A DNA stretch of 5,053 bases, taken from an uncultured Clostridium sp. (GTDB lineage Bacteria > Bacillota > Clostridia > TANB77 > CAG-508). The position numbers and the translations under genes are program-made. The stretch is from contig CAMGAZ010000129.1 in assembly GCA_946008205.1 (NCBI GenBank), positions 1-5,053 on the forward strand, read 5' to 3'. The notes below the pieces were generated by a model. The model saw only the letters and a list, made by a program, of their open reading frames with translations. It was not told the origin of the DNA and did no database searches. Within the stretch, counting starts at the first letter, position 1, and each line of letters begins with the position of its first letter. This document shows, piece after piece, positions 1 to 5,053 of the stretch.

Positions 1-661
1 TTCTTTCTGTAATTGGATATTCAGTTCTGCACACTAAGACATCTGGTTTTATGCCTAAAGATTGTAGCTCCTTTACGGAGTGTTGTGTTGGTTTTGACTT
101 TAATTCATTTGAGCCAGATATATAAGGTAACAAAGTTACATGTATATAAACTACATCTTCTGGTTCATTTTCTAAACCTACTTGTCTAATAGCTTCCAAA
201 AAAGGTAAACTCTCTATATCTCCAACTGTTCCACCTATTTCTGTTATTACTATCTCTGCTCCAGTTTTTCTCAAAGCATATACTTTATCCTTTATTTCAT
301 TCGTTATATGAGGAATAACTTGTACTGTTTTGCCTAAGTAGTCCCCTTTTCTTTCTTTTTCAATTACTTGACTATATATTCTGCCAGTTGTTATGCTTGA
401 ATTTTTTGTTAAATTCTCATCTGTAAATCTTTCATAATGTCCTAAGTCTAAATCAGTTTCTGCACCATCATCTGTAACAAAAACCTCTCCATGTTCATAG
501 GGACTCATTGTTCCTGGATCAACATTTATATATGGGTCAAATTTTTGGTTTGCAACCTTATAACCTCTATTTTTTAATAACCTTCCTAAAGATGCTGCCG
601 TTATTCCTTTTCCTAGTCCTGATACAACTCCTCCTGTTACGAATACATACTTTGTGTTCAT
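1..661 (-). CDS. pyrG: CTP synthase, N-terminal synthetase domain (partial, cut by left window edge)
   Basis: CTP synthase makes CTP from UTP, ATP and glutamine in the cytosol, the last step of de novo pyrimidine nucleotide synthesis. The visible 220 codons cover most of the N-terminal amidoligase (synthetase) domain; the C-terminal class I glutaminase domain lies outside the window. The protein starts MNTKYVFVTGGVVSGLGKG, the diagnostic CTP synthase P-loop with Lys18. It continues with FDPYINVDPGTMSPYEHGEV (about 41-60), DDGAETDLDLGHYERF with the Mg-binding Asp72 region, TEIGGTVGDIES (140-151, Mg-binding Glu), and KSKPTQHSVKEL (188-199, UTP/CTP-binding loop). The ATG at 659-661 is preceded by AGGAGGT at 667-673, ideal spacing, so the start is secure. 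No frameshift or missing active-site residue is visible. It follows the 419-residue membrane protein gene with a 151-base leader containing a hairpin, so it may have its own regulated promoter. Identification is essentially certain. Confidence 0.97.
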   Translation of the reverse strand, partial: MNTKYVFVTGGVVSGLGKGITAASLGRLLKNRGYKVANQKFDPYINVDPGTMSPYEHGEVFVTDDGAETDLDLGHYERFTDENLTKNSSITTGRIYSQVIEKERKGDYLGKTVQVIPHITNEIKDKVYALRKTGAEIVITEIGGTVGDIESLPFLEAIRQVGLENEPEDVVYIHVTLLPYISGSNELKSKPTQHSVKELQSLGIKPDVLVCRTEYPITER

Positions 662-666
662 TTTTT

Positions 667-673
667 ACCTCCT
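667..673 (-). promoter_or_regulatory. pyrG ribosome binding site
   Basis: On the minus strand AGGAGGT lies five bases before the pyrG ATG and fixes the start codon. A second GGAG (within AAAAAAGGAGC, about 680-690) lies roughly 20 bases upstream of the start, too far to serve this ATG. Both A/G-rich stretches could pair with the CACC-plus-U-run in the hairpin loop upstream, which is only an inference. Confidence 0.85.
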
Positions 674-706
674 TTTATAGCTCCTTTTTTATTATAAAAA
701 CAAAAG

Positions 707-754
707 AAAATAGGCTAAACCCCCAAAAAAGGTGTTTTTTTTTTAGCCTATTTT
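707..754 (-). terminator. Hairpin in the pyrG leader: intrinsic terminator or attenuator
   Basis: A perfect 13-bp inverted repeat has arms AAAATAGGCTAAA (707-719) and TTTAGCCTATTTT (742-754). On the minus strand the 3' arm runs into TTTTCTTTTGTTTTT, a good U-rich tract, as expected for an intrinsic terminator. The 22-base interior holds an A-run, CACC, TTTTTT and GGGGG, so a short CC/GG inner helix is possible. The plus strand also has TTTTTTG after the stem, so it could work in both directions. It lies between the stop of the 419-residue gene (813) and the pyrG start (661). It can therefore be the terminator of the former, or an attenuator for pyrG if the promoter at 778-806 is real. B. subtilis pyrG is known to use leader attenuation. 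Confidence 0.75.
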
Positions 755-777
755 TTGTTTCTCATTAACTAATAATT

Positions 778-806
778 ATTTTAACAAATATATATTATTT
801 TTGCAA
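778..806 (-). promoter_or_regulatory. Candidate vegetative promoter for pyrG
   Basis: Minus-strand TTGCAA (801-806) and TAAAAT (778-783) are separated by 17 bases, a reasonable sigma-A match (4/6 and 5/6). Transcription would start near 771, placing the hairpin at 707-754 inside a leader of about 110 bases. In such AT-rich DNA chance matches are common. An alternative TATAAT at about 690-695 lies downstream of the hairpin but has only a weak -35 (TTTAGC). The start region has no GGGC, the initial sequence used by B. subtilis pyrG for CTP sensing. Confidence 0.4.
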
Positions 807-812
807 TAGTTT

Positions 813-2072
813 TTATTTATTCCATTCAAAACTATCTACAACATCTTTTGCATCTTCTTCTAACTCATCTAAAACATCATCGTCAGCAGTGTACGAAATC
901 GCTGTTATACAAGCTATTTTACCATCTTTATATATATAATAATCAAACTCTACTCCAGTGTCATAGCTCGTCGTTAATTCCAACGCATCATATCCTTTAG
1001 AAGTAGTAAACAAACTAACACTATATTGTGTTCCTAAATACTCATTAATATATTGCTCTAATATCGATTTTAGCTCGCTTATAGAATTATAGGTTCCTGA
1101 TGATTCTTTTTCATAAGCAATTCCGATAGTTGAAGGGTACGCGTAAATGCTATCTTCTTCAGATTCTTCACCTAAGTAGTTGTAATATACCCATCCAGTT
1201 TCCTCTGTATAATCTTCAAGTAAATTCCACGATGTGTCTATTTTAAAACTTACATCGTCATTATATACTTTCTTTACCTCGCTATTCTTTATCAATCCAA
1301 AAGAGAATAAGATAGCTACCGCTAACAAAACAACTGCACATATTATAGCTATAATCTTCGCCATAGAATAATGTATTTTTATATTATTTTCATCATCCGT
1401 ACTATAGTAATATTTGCCTTTATACTTCTTTACTATTCCTAACTGTCTTAAGTAATTAAAGTAGTCATTAAAATTTGTTTCTTTAATATCCGCTAATAAT
1501 TCCTCTTTTGTAATTGTCTTCTCTTTTTGTGTTGAGCCATATTTTTCAAAAACTGGTTTTAATATCGTTATTGCTTTTTCTTTAAAATCTTGTTTTTCTT
1601 TATTGTCTGATGAAAATAGATTTATATTTGATATATTTAGTAGTAATTTTTTCTTTGTTATACTTCCAACAACATAAGCTCCCAATACTCCAAATACTAG
1701 TGATAATAAGTAATCTTCTAACAAATTAATTACTATATTTCTGTTAGCATATATGGCATTTATTTCTTCAAAATTAATAGGTAGCCTAAATTTTATTAAT
1801 AAAGTAGCTGGAAGAAATGCAAATATCATGATTGAAACCACAAAAATCGTTAATATCATCAGTATTATTGGTAATTTATTATCTATTTTCCCTTTAAGCC
1901 ACTTGTAACCATAAAATTCCAAAAATGGAACTACTATTGTTATTGCCAGCAAAAATATAAATTCGCTATTTGCATACCCAAAAGCTAATGGAATTGTAGC
2001 AATTATGCCTCCTACTATCGCTCCTATTATTCCTAAAAAATAGCTTTCTTTTTTCTTGACTTCGTTTTCCAT
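813..2072 (-). CDS. Membrane protein of unknown function: 5 TM segments, internal winged-helix-like stretch, extracellular PsbP-like C-terminal domain
   Basis: I do not recognise a named family for the whole 419-residue protein. Hydrophobic segments lie at about 12-33, 36-54, 67-94, 118-137 and 237-261. Lysines at 6-8, 58-66 and 139-143 put the N-terminus and the 138-236 region in the cytosol, and the C-terminal domain (about 265-419) outside. Within the cytosolic region, residues 186-224 (TITKEELLADI, then NDYFNYLRQLGIVKKYKGKY YYS) look like a small winged helix with a basic wing; this is inference from pattern. The C-terminal domain starts with VSFKIDTSWNLLEDY, has many acidic residues and ends VDSFEWNK. 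This is the layout of PsbP-like domains found on Firmicute lipoproteins and membrane proteins (early strand-Trp, terminal 'S-F' helix end). The N-terminal four-helix part resembles small Clostridial hypothetical membrane proteins containing an FYGYK motif (here 53-57). The start ATG at 2070-2072 has AGAAAGG nine bases upstream, and a strong promoter lies just beyond. Confidence 0.85.
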   Translation of the reverse strand: MENEVKKKESYFLGIIGAIVGGIIATIPLAFGYANSEFIFLLAITIVVPFLEFYGYKWLKGKIDNKLPIILMILTIFVVSIMIFAFLPATLLIKFRLPINFEEINAIYANRNIVINLLEDYLLSLVFGVLGAYVVGSITKKKLLLNISNINLFSSDNKEKQDFKEKAITILKPVFEKYGSTQKEKTITKEELLADIKETNFNDYFNYLRQLGIVKKYKGKYYYSTDDENNIKIHYSMAKIIAIICAVVLLAVAILFSFGLIKNSEVKKVYNDDVSFKIDTSWNLLEDYTEETGWVYYNYLGEESEEDSIYAYPSTIGIAYEKESSGTYNSISELKSILEQYINEYLGTQYSVSLFTTSKGYDALELTTSYDTGVEFDYYIYKDGKIACITAISYTADDDVLDELEEDAKDVVDSFEWNK

Positions 2073-2104
2073 AATTTTTTCCTTTCTCTTCGTTTATACA
2101 TAAT

Positions 2105-2134
2105 ACTATAGCATAAGTGAAAAGAAAATTTCAA
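2105..2134 (-). promoter_or_regulatory. Vegetative (sigma-A-type) promoter of the 419-residue membrane protein gene
   Basis: On the minus strand TTGAAA (2129-2134) and TATAGT (2105-2110) are 18 bases apart, with TGC directly before the -10 giving an extended -10 element. Both hexamers match the sigma-A consensus at 5 of 6 positions. Transcription would begin near 2098, giving a 5' leader of about 25 bases that contains the GAAAGG ribosome binding site at about 2081-2086. This separates expression of the membrane protein gene from the sporulation operon upstream. Confidence 0.65.
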
Positions 2135-2183
2135 TAATTAAGAAAAATTTTTTATAAAACTCATCCCAACACTCTATAATAAA

Positions 2184-2215
2184 TATACCATATAGTCAAC
2201 GCACTATATGGTATA
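2184..2215. repeat. Perfect 13-bp inverted repeat after spoVAE (terminator or operator)
   Basis: TATACCATATAGT (2184-2196) and ACTATATGGTATA (2203-2215) are exact reverse complements around a 6-base loop CAACGC. It starts about 43 bases past the spoVAE stop, where an operon terminator is expected. However, the tract after it on the minus strand is TTTATTATAGAG rather than a U-run, so it would be a poor intrinsic terminator. On the minus strand a TTGACT formed by the loop and second arm lies 15 bases from TATAGA, suggesting a possible second promoter overlapped by a dyad operator. It may be either; the sequence does not decide. Confidence 0.8.
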
Positions 2216-2257
2216 ACACAATTAATTTGACAAGCCTTATTCTTAAGTCGATAATAA

Positions 2258-2644
2258 CTATTGTTTCTTTATCTTTGGCTTTGCTATTAGTGAAGCTAAG
2301 TAGCCAAAGAATATTGCAGCTGCAATTCCTCCTGCACTTGCTTTTACTCCTCCGATAAATGCTCCTAACAATCCCATTTCTTTTACTGATTCTATTGCAC
2401 CCTTTGCAAGATTGGCTCCAAAACCTGTAAGCGGTACTGTCGCGCCTGCTCCTGCAAAGTCTATCAAATGTTTATATATGCCTAATCCTCCAAGTATAGC
2501 CCCAACAGTAACAAAAGTTACTAATATCCTAGCTGGCGTTAATTTTGTCTTATCTAATAATATTTGACCAATTATACAAATTGCTCCTCCTGTTACAAAA
2601 CATCGCAACAATTGCATCCAATCAATACTTTGTATAAATTCCAT
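2258..2644 (-). CDS. spoVAE: Stage V sporulation protein AE (SpoVAEb type)
   Basis: SpoVAE is an integral inner-membrane protein of the forespore, part of the SpoVA complex that imports dipicolinic acid during sporulation and releases Ca-DPA in germination. The 128 residues are typical in length for the SpoVAEb form. Hydrophobic segments lie at about 13-30, 37-57, 90-99 and 103-121, with a basic tail KPKIKKQ on the cytosolic side. The motif FAGAGATVPLTGFGANLAKG (63-82) and the following GLLGAFIGG are family hallmarks. The same motif occurs in SpoVAC of this window, showing that the two are paralogues. The ATG at 2642-2644 has AAGGAAGG a few bases upstream, and the gap from spoVAD is 19 bases, so the two are co-transcribed. 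The stop is TAG. No separate spoVAEa, spoVAF or spoVAA/AB follows. Confidence 0.95.
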   Translation of the reverse strand: MEFIQSIDWMQLLRCFVTGGAICIIGQILLDKTKLTPARILVTFVTVGAILGGLGIYKHLIDFAGAGATVPLTGFGANLAKGAIESVKEMGLLGAFIGGVKASAGGIAAAIFFGYLASLIAKPKIKKQ

Positions 2645-2663
2645 AATACACTTTCCTTCCTTA

Positions 2664-3668
2664 TTATATTTCTATAGATATAGCATGAGCTATTCCTGGA
2701 ATAGATTCTCCCTGTTGCATACTTGTAGAATTCATAAGGGCTCCTGTTGCCATTAATAATAATCTTTTTATTTTCTTCTCCTTTAGTTGCTTGAAGAAAT
2801 ATCCTGAAAATACTGTTGCAATACATGCACAACCACTACCACCAGAATGCGTATCTTGCTTTTCTTTGTCAAACATTAAAACTCCACAATCATTGTAATT
2901 TGCATTTATGTTGTACCCTTTACTTTGAGCCATTTCTGCTAGAATTTCTTTTCCTATATATCCTAAATCTCCTGTTATGATTGCATCATAATAGCTTGGC
3001 TTTCTTCCTGTATCTTGGAAATGTGTAATTAACGTATCTAGTGCAGCTGGTGCCATTGCGGCTCCCATGTTATTTGCATCCTTTATTCCCATATCGACTA
3101 TTTTCCCTGGCGTAATATTCGTTATATGTGGTCCATCTCCTGTTGCTGATAAAATAGCAACCCCTGCACCTGTTACAGTCCACTGTGCTGTCGGTGGTCT
3201 TTGTGTTCCTAGCTCTAAAGGAAATCTGAATTGTTTTTCTGCACTACAGAAGTGGCTTGATGTAGCACATACTACATTACTAGCTGCTCCACCATCTATA
3301 AAAACTGAACCCAAACACATGCTTTCTACAAAAGTAGAGCATGCTCCAAATACTCCAAAAAATGGTATATTGGCATCTCTTAATCCAAAATCAGATGATA
3401 TACACTGGTTTAATAAATCTCCAGCAAAACAATAGTCTATATCTGTGTTAGCTAAAGTAGATTTAGCAATAGCCATATTCACTGTTTCTTTTATTATTTT
3501 GCTTTCTGCTTTCTCCCAAGACTTTTCTCCCCAAAACTCATCTTCTAAACATTTATCAAAATATCCTGCCAAAGGTCCATCCGCTTCTTTTGGTCCAACA
3601 ATTGAAGCCGTTTGCAATATGGTTGGCGGATTATCAAAACATATAGTTTGTTTACCTATTTTATACAT
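2664..3668 (-). CDS. spoVAD: Stage V sporulation protein AD, DPA-binding thiolase-fold protein
   Basis: SpoVAD is the soluble, membrane-associated SpoVA subunit. In B. subtilis it has a thiolase-like fold and binds dipicolinic acid, presenting it to the SpoVAC/SpoVAE membrane channel. The 334 residues match the usual family length. The family-typical start GKQTICFDNPPTI (5-17) is present, followed by ASIVGPKEADGPLAGYFD (21-38). GVFGACSTFVESM (105-117) places Cys110 where thiolases carry the nucleophile. HSGGSGCACIATVFSGYF (274-291) forms the second conserved glycine- and cysteine-rich block. FPLELGTQRPPTAQWTVTGA (149-168) is another characteristic SpoVAD stretch. The protein has no strong membrane segment or signal peptide. 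The ATG at 3666-3668 follows GAAAGGAT at suitable distance. Gaps are 32 bases to spoVAC and 19 to spoVAE, as in an operon. I see no frameshift. Confidence 0.97.
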   Translation of the reverse strand: MYKIGKQTICFDNPPTILQTASIVGPKEADGPLAGYFDKCLEDEFWGEKSWEKAESKIIKETVNMAIAKSTLANTDIDYCFAGDLLNQCISSDFGLRDANIPFFGVFGACSTFVESMCLGSVFIDGGAASNVVCATSSHFCSAEKQFRFPLELGTQRPPTAQWTVTGAGVAILSATGDGPHITNITPGKIVDMGIKDANNMGAAMAPAALDTLITHFQDTGRKPSYYDAIITGDLGYIGKEILAEMAQSKGYNINANYNDCGVLMFDKEKQDTHSGGSGCACIATVFSGYFFKQLKEKKIKRLLLMATGALMNSTSMQQGESIPGIAHAISIEI

Positions 3669-3700
3669 AATTTTATATCCTTTCTGTCCCCGTTGGGCAA

Positions 3701-4144
3701 TTAAGCGAAAATCGTTGCTATTATTCCTATTATTACAGAAGCTGAAATTCCAAATACTAATACTGGACCTGCAACAGTAAACATTTTTCCTCCAACTCCC
3801 ATAACATAACCTTCAGATTTGTATTCTATCGCTGGAGATACTATTGAATTTGCAAAACCTGTTATTGGTACTAATGAGCCAGCGCCTGCAAATTTTCCTA
3901 TCCTATTAAATACATTTAAGGCTGTTAATATAGCCGATATTGCTATTAGTGAAATAGACACCACCGTTGATGCTGAGGTATTATCCATTCCCTTGTACAT
4001 ACAAAAGTCCATTATAATTTGTCCAATTGAGCATATTAGACCACCAACCCAGAAAGCATTAAAACAATCCTTTAGTATTGGTGAATTGGGTGATTTTTTA
4101 TTTACATATTCGTTGTACTCTTTTTGAGTATTAACCTTTTCCAT
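3701..4144 (-). CDS. spoVAC: Stage V sporulation protein AC
   Basis: SpoVAC is a small polytopic protein of the inner forespore membrane. In B. subtilis it behaves as a mechanosensitive channel component through which dipicolinic acid leaves the spore core on germination. The 147 residues have a charged N-terminal cytosolic tail (1-25, KVNTQKEYNEYVNKKSPNS in part). Hydrophobic segments follow at about 30-49, 59-79, 90-104 and 122-146. The signature FAGAGSLVPITGFANSIVSP (85-104) is followed by AIEYKSEGYVMGVGGKMFTV (105-124), both highly characteristic of SpoVAC. The ATG at 4142-4144 is preceded by a perfect AAGGAGGT that overlaps the dodecin stop codon. This fixes the start and implies translational coupling to the dodecin gene. 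spoVAD begins 32 bases downstream. Confidence 0.97.
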   Translation of the reverse strand: MEKVNTQKEYNEYVNKKSPNSPILKDCFNAFWVGGLICSIGQIIMDFCMYKGMDNTSASTVVSISLIAISAILTALNVFNRIGKFAGAGSLVPITGFANSIVSPAIEYKSEGYVMGVGGKMFTVAGPVLVFGISASVIIGIIATIFA

Positions 4145-4150
4145 AAAATT

Positions 4151-4159
4151 ACCTCCTTA
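4151..4159 (-). promoter_or_regulatory. spoVAC ribosome binding site overlapping the dodecin stop codon
   Basis: On the minus strand the sequence TAAGGAGGTAATTTTATG contains the dodecin TAA stop (4157-4159), which shares two bases with the AAGGAGGT ribosome binding site of spoVAC (4151-4158). The next start follows after six bases. Ribosomes ending dodecin translation would sit on the spoVAC initiation site, which argues for one transcript and translational coupling. Confidence 0.9.
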
Positions 4160-4363
4160 CTCTCTATCTCTATCAATCATAAAAGTTAAATCCACATCAA
4201 CATAATACTCAGTAATCTTCTTCCCATTAATTTTTGCTTTTTGATTAATAATTGTTACGCCTGTTAAGTAATCTATAGTTTTAGAAGCTTCTGCAATAGT
4301 TTGTAAAATTGCATCCTTCCAAGAAACAGTCGATGTTCCTGTTATCATTAAATGTTTTTCCAT
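4157..4363 (-). CDS. Dodecin-like protein, first gene of the spoVA operon
   Basis: Dodecins are 65-75 residue proteins with a beta-alpha-beta-beta fold that assemble into hollow 12-mers; most store or buffer flavins, and some members bind calcium or other ligands. This 68-residue product has the family order. A first strand is followed by GTSTVSWKDAI (9-19, dodecin 'GTSP.S.eeAI' motif). The helix AEASKTIDYLTGV (24-36) comes next, then strand TIINQKAKINGKKITEYYVD (37-56) and the closing strand DLTFMID. Two residues usual for flavin stacking seem absent: the Trp after 'LR' aligns with Gly35, and the Gln of the 'HYQV' strand aligns with Tyr54. The alignment is by eye. The ATG at 4361-4363 has GAAAGGAT about nine bases upstream. 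The stop overlaps the spoVAC ribosome binding site, so it is cotranscribed with spoVACDE. Ligand and role in the spore are unknown. Confidence 0.85.
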   Translation of the reverse strand: MEKHLMITGTSTVSWKDAILQTIAEASKTIDYLTGVTIINQKAKINGKKITEYYVDVDLTFMIDRDRE

Positions 4364-4418
4364 TCTACTTTCATCCTTTCAATTTTTTAGTTAAATTAAA
4401 TTTAATCTCTGATAAAAA

Positions 4419-4447
4419 TAGCTTTTCCTTTTTTTGCGAAATTATGC
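4419..4447 (-). promoter_or_regulatory. Candidate forespore (sigma-F/sigma-G-type) promoter of the dodecin-spoVACDE operon
   Basis: The minus strand carries GCATA (4443-4447), a match to the -35 element shared by sigma-F and sigma-G. Fourteen bases later comes GGAAAAGCTA (4419-4428), one mismatch from the sigma-F -10 form GGnnAnAhTr. Read as a sigma-G -10 it is AAAGCTA at a 17-base distance, a weaker match. The predicted start is about 50 bases before the dodecin ATG. spoVA operons are known to be transcribed in the forespore by sigma-G, so the position is right, but the elements are short and the region is AT-rich. Confidence 0.4.
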
Positions 4448-4481
4448 AAAATATCAATTATTTCTGCTAAGAATATTGTAT

Positions 4482-4557
4482 AAGATTAAACAATTTTATA
4501 TATTCAAACATATAGTTCTAACTCAAACAGTTCTCATTTACTAGATTGTTTTATCTT
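4482..4557. repeat. Imperfect inverted repeat in the gap between tcdA and the dodecin gene
   Basis: AAGATTAAACAAT (4482-4494) and ATTGTTTTATCTT (4545-4557) are reverse complements at 12 of 13 positions, with 50 bases between them. It begins about 10 bases past the tcdA stop. There is no U-run after it in the minus direction, so it is not a standard terminator, and no other clear terminator is visible in this gap. An AT-only repeat of this length could be chance. Confidence 0.35.
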
Positions 4558-4567
4558 TTAAATTTAT

Positions 4568-5053
4568 TTATTCTTTTATAATATCTTTCACAATCTCACT
4601 TGCTATAACTAATCCGCAAACAGAAGGTACAAAACTTATGCTTGCAGTAGTTCTCTTGTTTTCTTCGCTATTATCAAATCTTGTTGGATTTTCTTTTGAA
4701 TATACAACTTTTGTATGATATATTCCACTTTCTTTCAACTTTTTTCTTATTACTTTTGCAAGTGGGCATACTGATGTTTTACTAATATCTGCAACTTCTA
4801 TCATCGTAGGATTTAATTTATTTCCCATTCCCATTGCAGAAATTATTTTTATTCCTTTATCCTGAGCTTGTTTTATTAAGGAAAGTTTTGACGATACTGA
4901 GTCTATTGCATCAACTATGTATGTATAATCCTGTTTTATTAACTCATCCGCGTTCTCTTCACTATAAAATTTTTTATAGATTTCAACTTTAGCACTTGGA
5001 TTTATTTTTAGAATTCTTTCTTTTTCCACTTCCACTTTATCTTTTCCAACAGT
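4568..5053 (-). CDS. tcdA: tRNA threonylcarbamoyladenosine dehydratase (TcdA/YgdL), C-terminal part, cut by right window edge
   Basis: TcdA is an E1/MoeB/ThiF-like enzyme that uses ATP to convert t6A at tRNA position 37 into its cyclic form. The visible 161 codons begin TVGKDKVEV, which matches the family's GK-x-KVEVMKERI segment just after the missing nucleotide-binding half. The usual GxGGVGS loop is therefore off the window. Downstream are VDAIDSVSSKLSLI (about 47-60 of the fragment), SAMGMGNKLNPTMIEVADIS (72-91), TSVCPLAKVIRKKL (93-106), KVVYSKENP and the closing ASISFVPSVCGLVIASEIVK. All are typical of Firmicute TcdA. The frame stays open to the last base, so the GTG at 5033-5035 is internal and not a start. 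The stop TAA is at 4568-4570. The gene lies 204 bases from the dodecin and does not appear to belong to the spoVA operon. Confidence 0.9.
   Translation of the reverse strand, partial: TVGKDKVEVEKERILKINPSAKVEIYKKFYSEENADELIKQDYTYIVDAIDSVSSKLSLIKQAQDKGIKIISAMGMGNKLNPTMIEVADISKTSVCPLAKVIRKKLKESGIYHTKVVYSKENPTRFDNSEENKRTTASISFVPSVCGLVIASEIVKDIIKE

Noticed and set aside
508..768. Plus-strand open frame of 86 codons antisense to the pyrG start
   Set aside because: It runs opposite the unambiguous pyrG coding sequence and through the A/T-rich hairpin; it is Phe/Leu-rich as antisense frames in AT-rich DNA are, and has no ribosome binding site worth noting.
2185..2214. The dyad as part of a CRISPR array or transposon end
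   Set aside because: It occurs once only, has no spaced copies, and no transposase or target duplication is visible nearby.
2593..2832. Minus-strand open frame of 79 codons spanning the spoVAD-spoVAE junction
   Set aside because: It lies in a different frame over the 3' end of spoVAD and the start of spoVAE, both of which are clear family members; the translation has no recognisable domain.
3067..3780. Two plus-strand open frames (3067-3435 and 3445-3780) antisense to spoVAD
   Set aside because: Both mirror the conserved SpoVAD coding frame and have no independent support such as a ribosome binding site or recognisable motif.
3819..4127. Plus-strand open frame of 102 codons antisense to spoVAC
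   Set aside because: Shadow of the well-supported SpoVAC frame.
5033..5035. GTG as the start of the tcdA fragment
   Set aside because: The upstream codons read TVGKDK in frame to the window edge and match the TcdA family, so the GTG is an internal Val codon.

Overview
The window reads as an AT-rich chromosomal segment of an endospore-forming Clostridia-type Firmicute. Every convincing gene lies on the minus strand, and most are preceded by AGGAGG- or AAAGGA-type ribosome binding sites. Genes end in TAA or TAG and TGG encodes Trp, so the standard bacterial code fits. A compact spoVAC-spoVAD-spoVAE set marks a spore former; three-gene sets of this kind are typical of Clostridia rather than Bacillus. 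Species cannot be assigned from the sequence alone.

Reading in the direction of transcription (high to low coordinates): the 3' two thirds of a tcdA/ygdL-type gene (cyclic tRNA t6A formation, E1-like) enters from the right edge. A 204-base AT-rich gap follows, with a candidate forespore-type promoter. Then come four tightly packed genes: a 68-residue dodecin-like protein, spoVAC, spoVAD and spoVAE. The dodecin stop codon overlaps the spoVAC ribosome binding site, so the dodecin is very probably the first gene of the spoVA operon. The SpoVA proteins move dipicolinic acid (Ca-DPA) across the inner forespore membrane during sporulation and germination.

After spoVAE there is a perfect 13-bp inverted repeat, then a good vegetative-type promoter driving a 419-residue membrane protein of unknown function. 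That protein has four membrane segments, a cytosolic winged-helix-like stretch, a fifth membrane segment, and an extracellular domain resembling PsbP-like folds. Last comes pyrG (CTP synthase), cut by the left edge. Its 150-base leader has a possible promoter and a 13-bp hairpin that may be an attenuator, or simply the terminator of the preceding gene.

I do not see a clearly novel multi-gene system. The points most worth following are the dodecin coupled to spoVA (it appears to lack the usual flavin-stacking Trp), the architecture of the 419-residue protein, and the two hairpin-bearing intergenic regions. There are no tRNA or rRNA genes, CRISPR arrays or insertion sequences, and no gene-free stretch longer than 300 bases.
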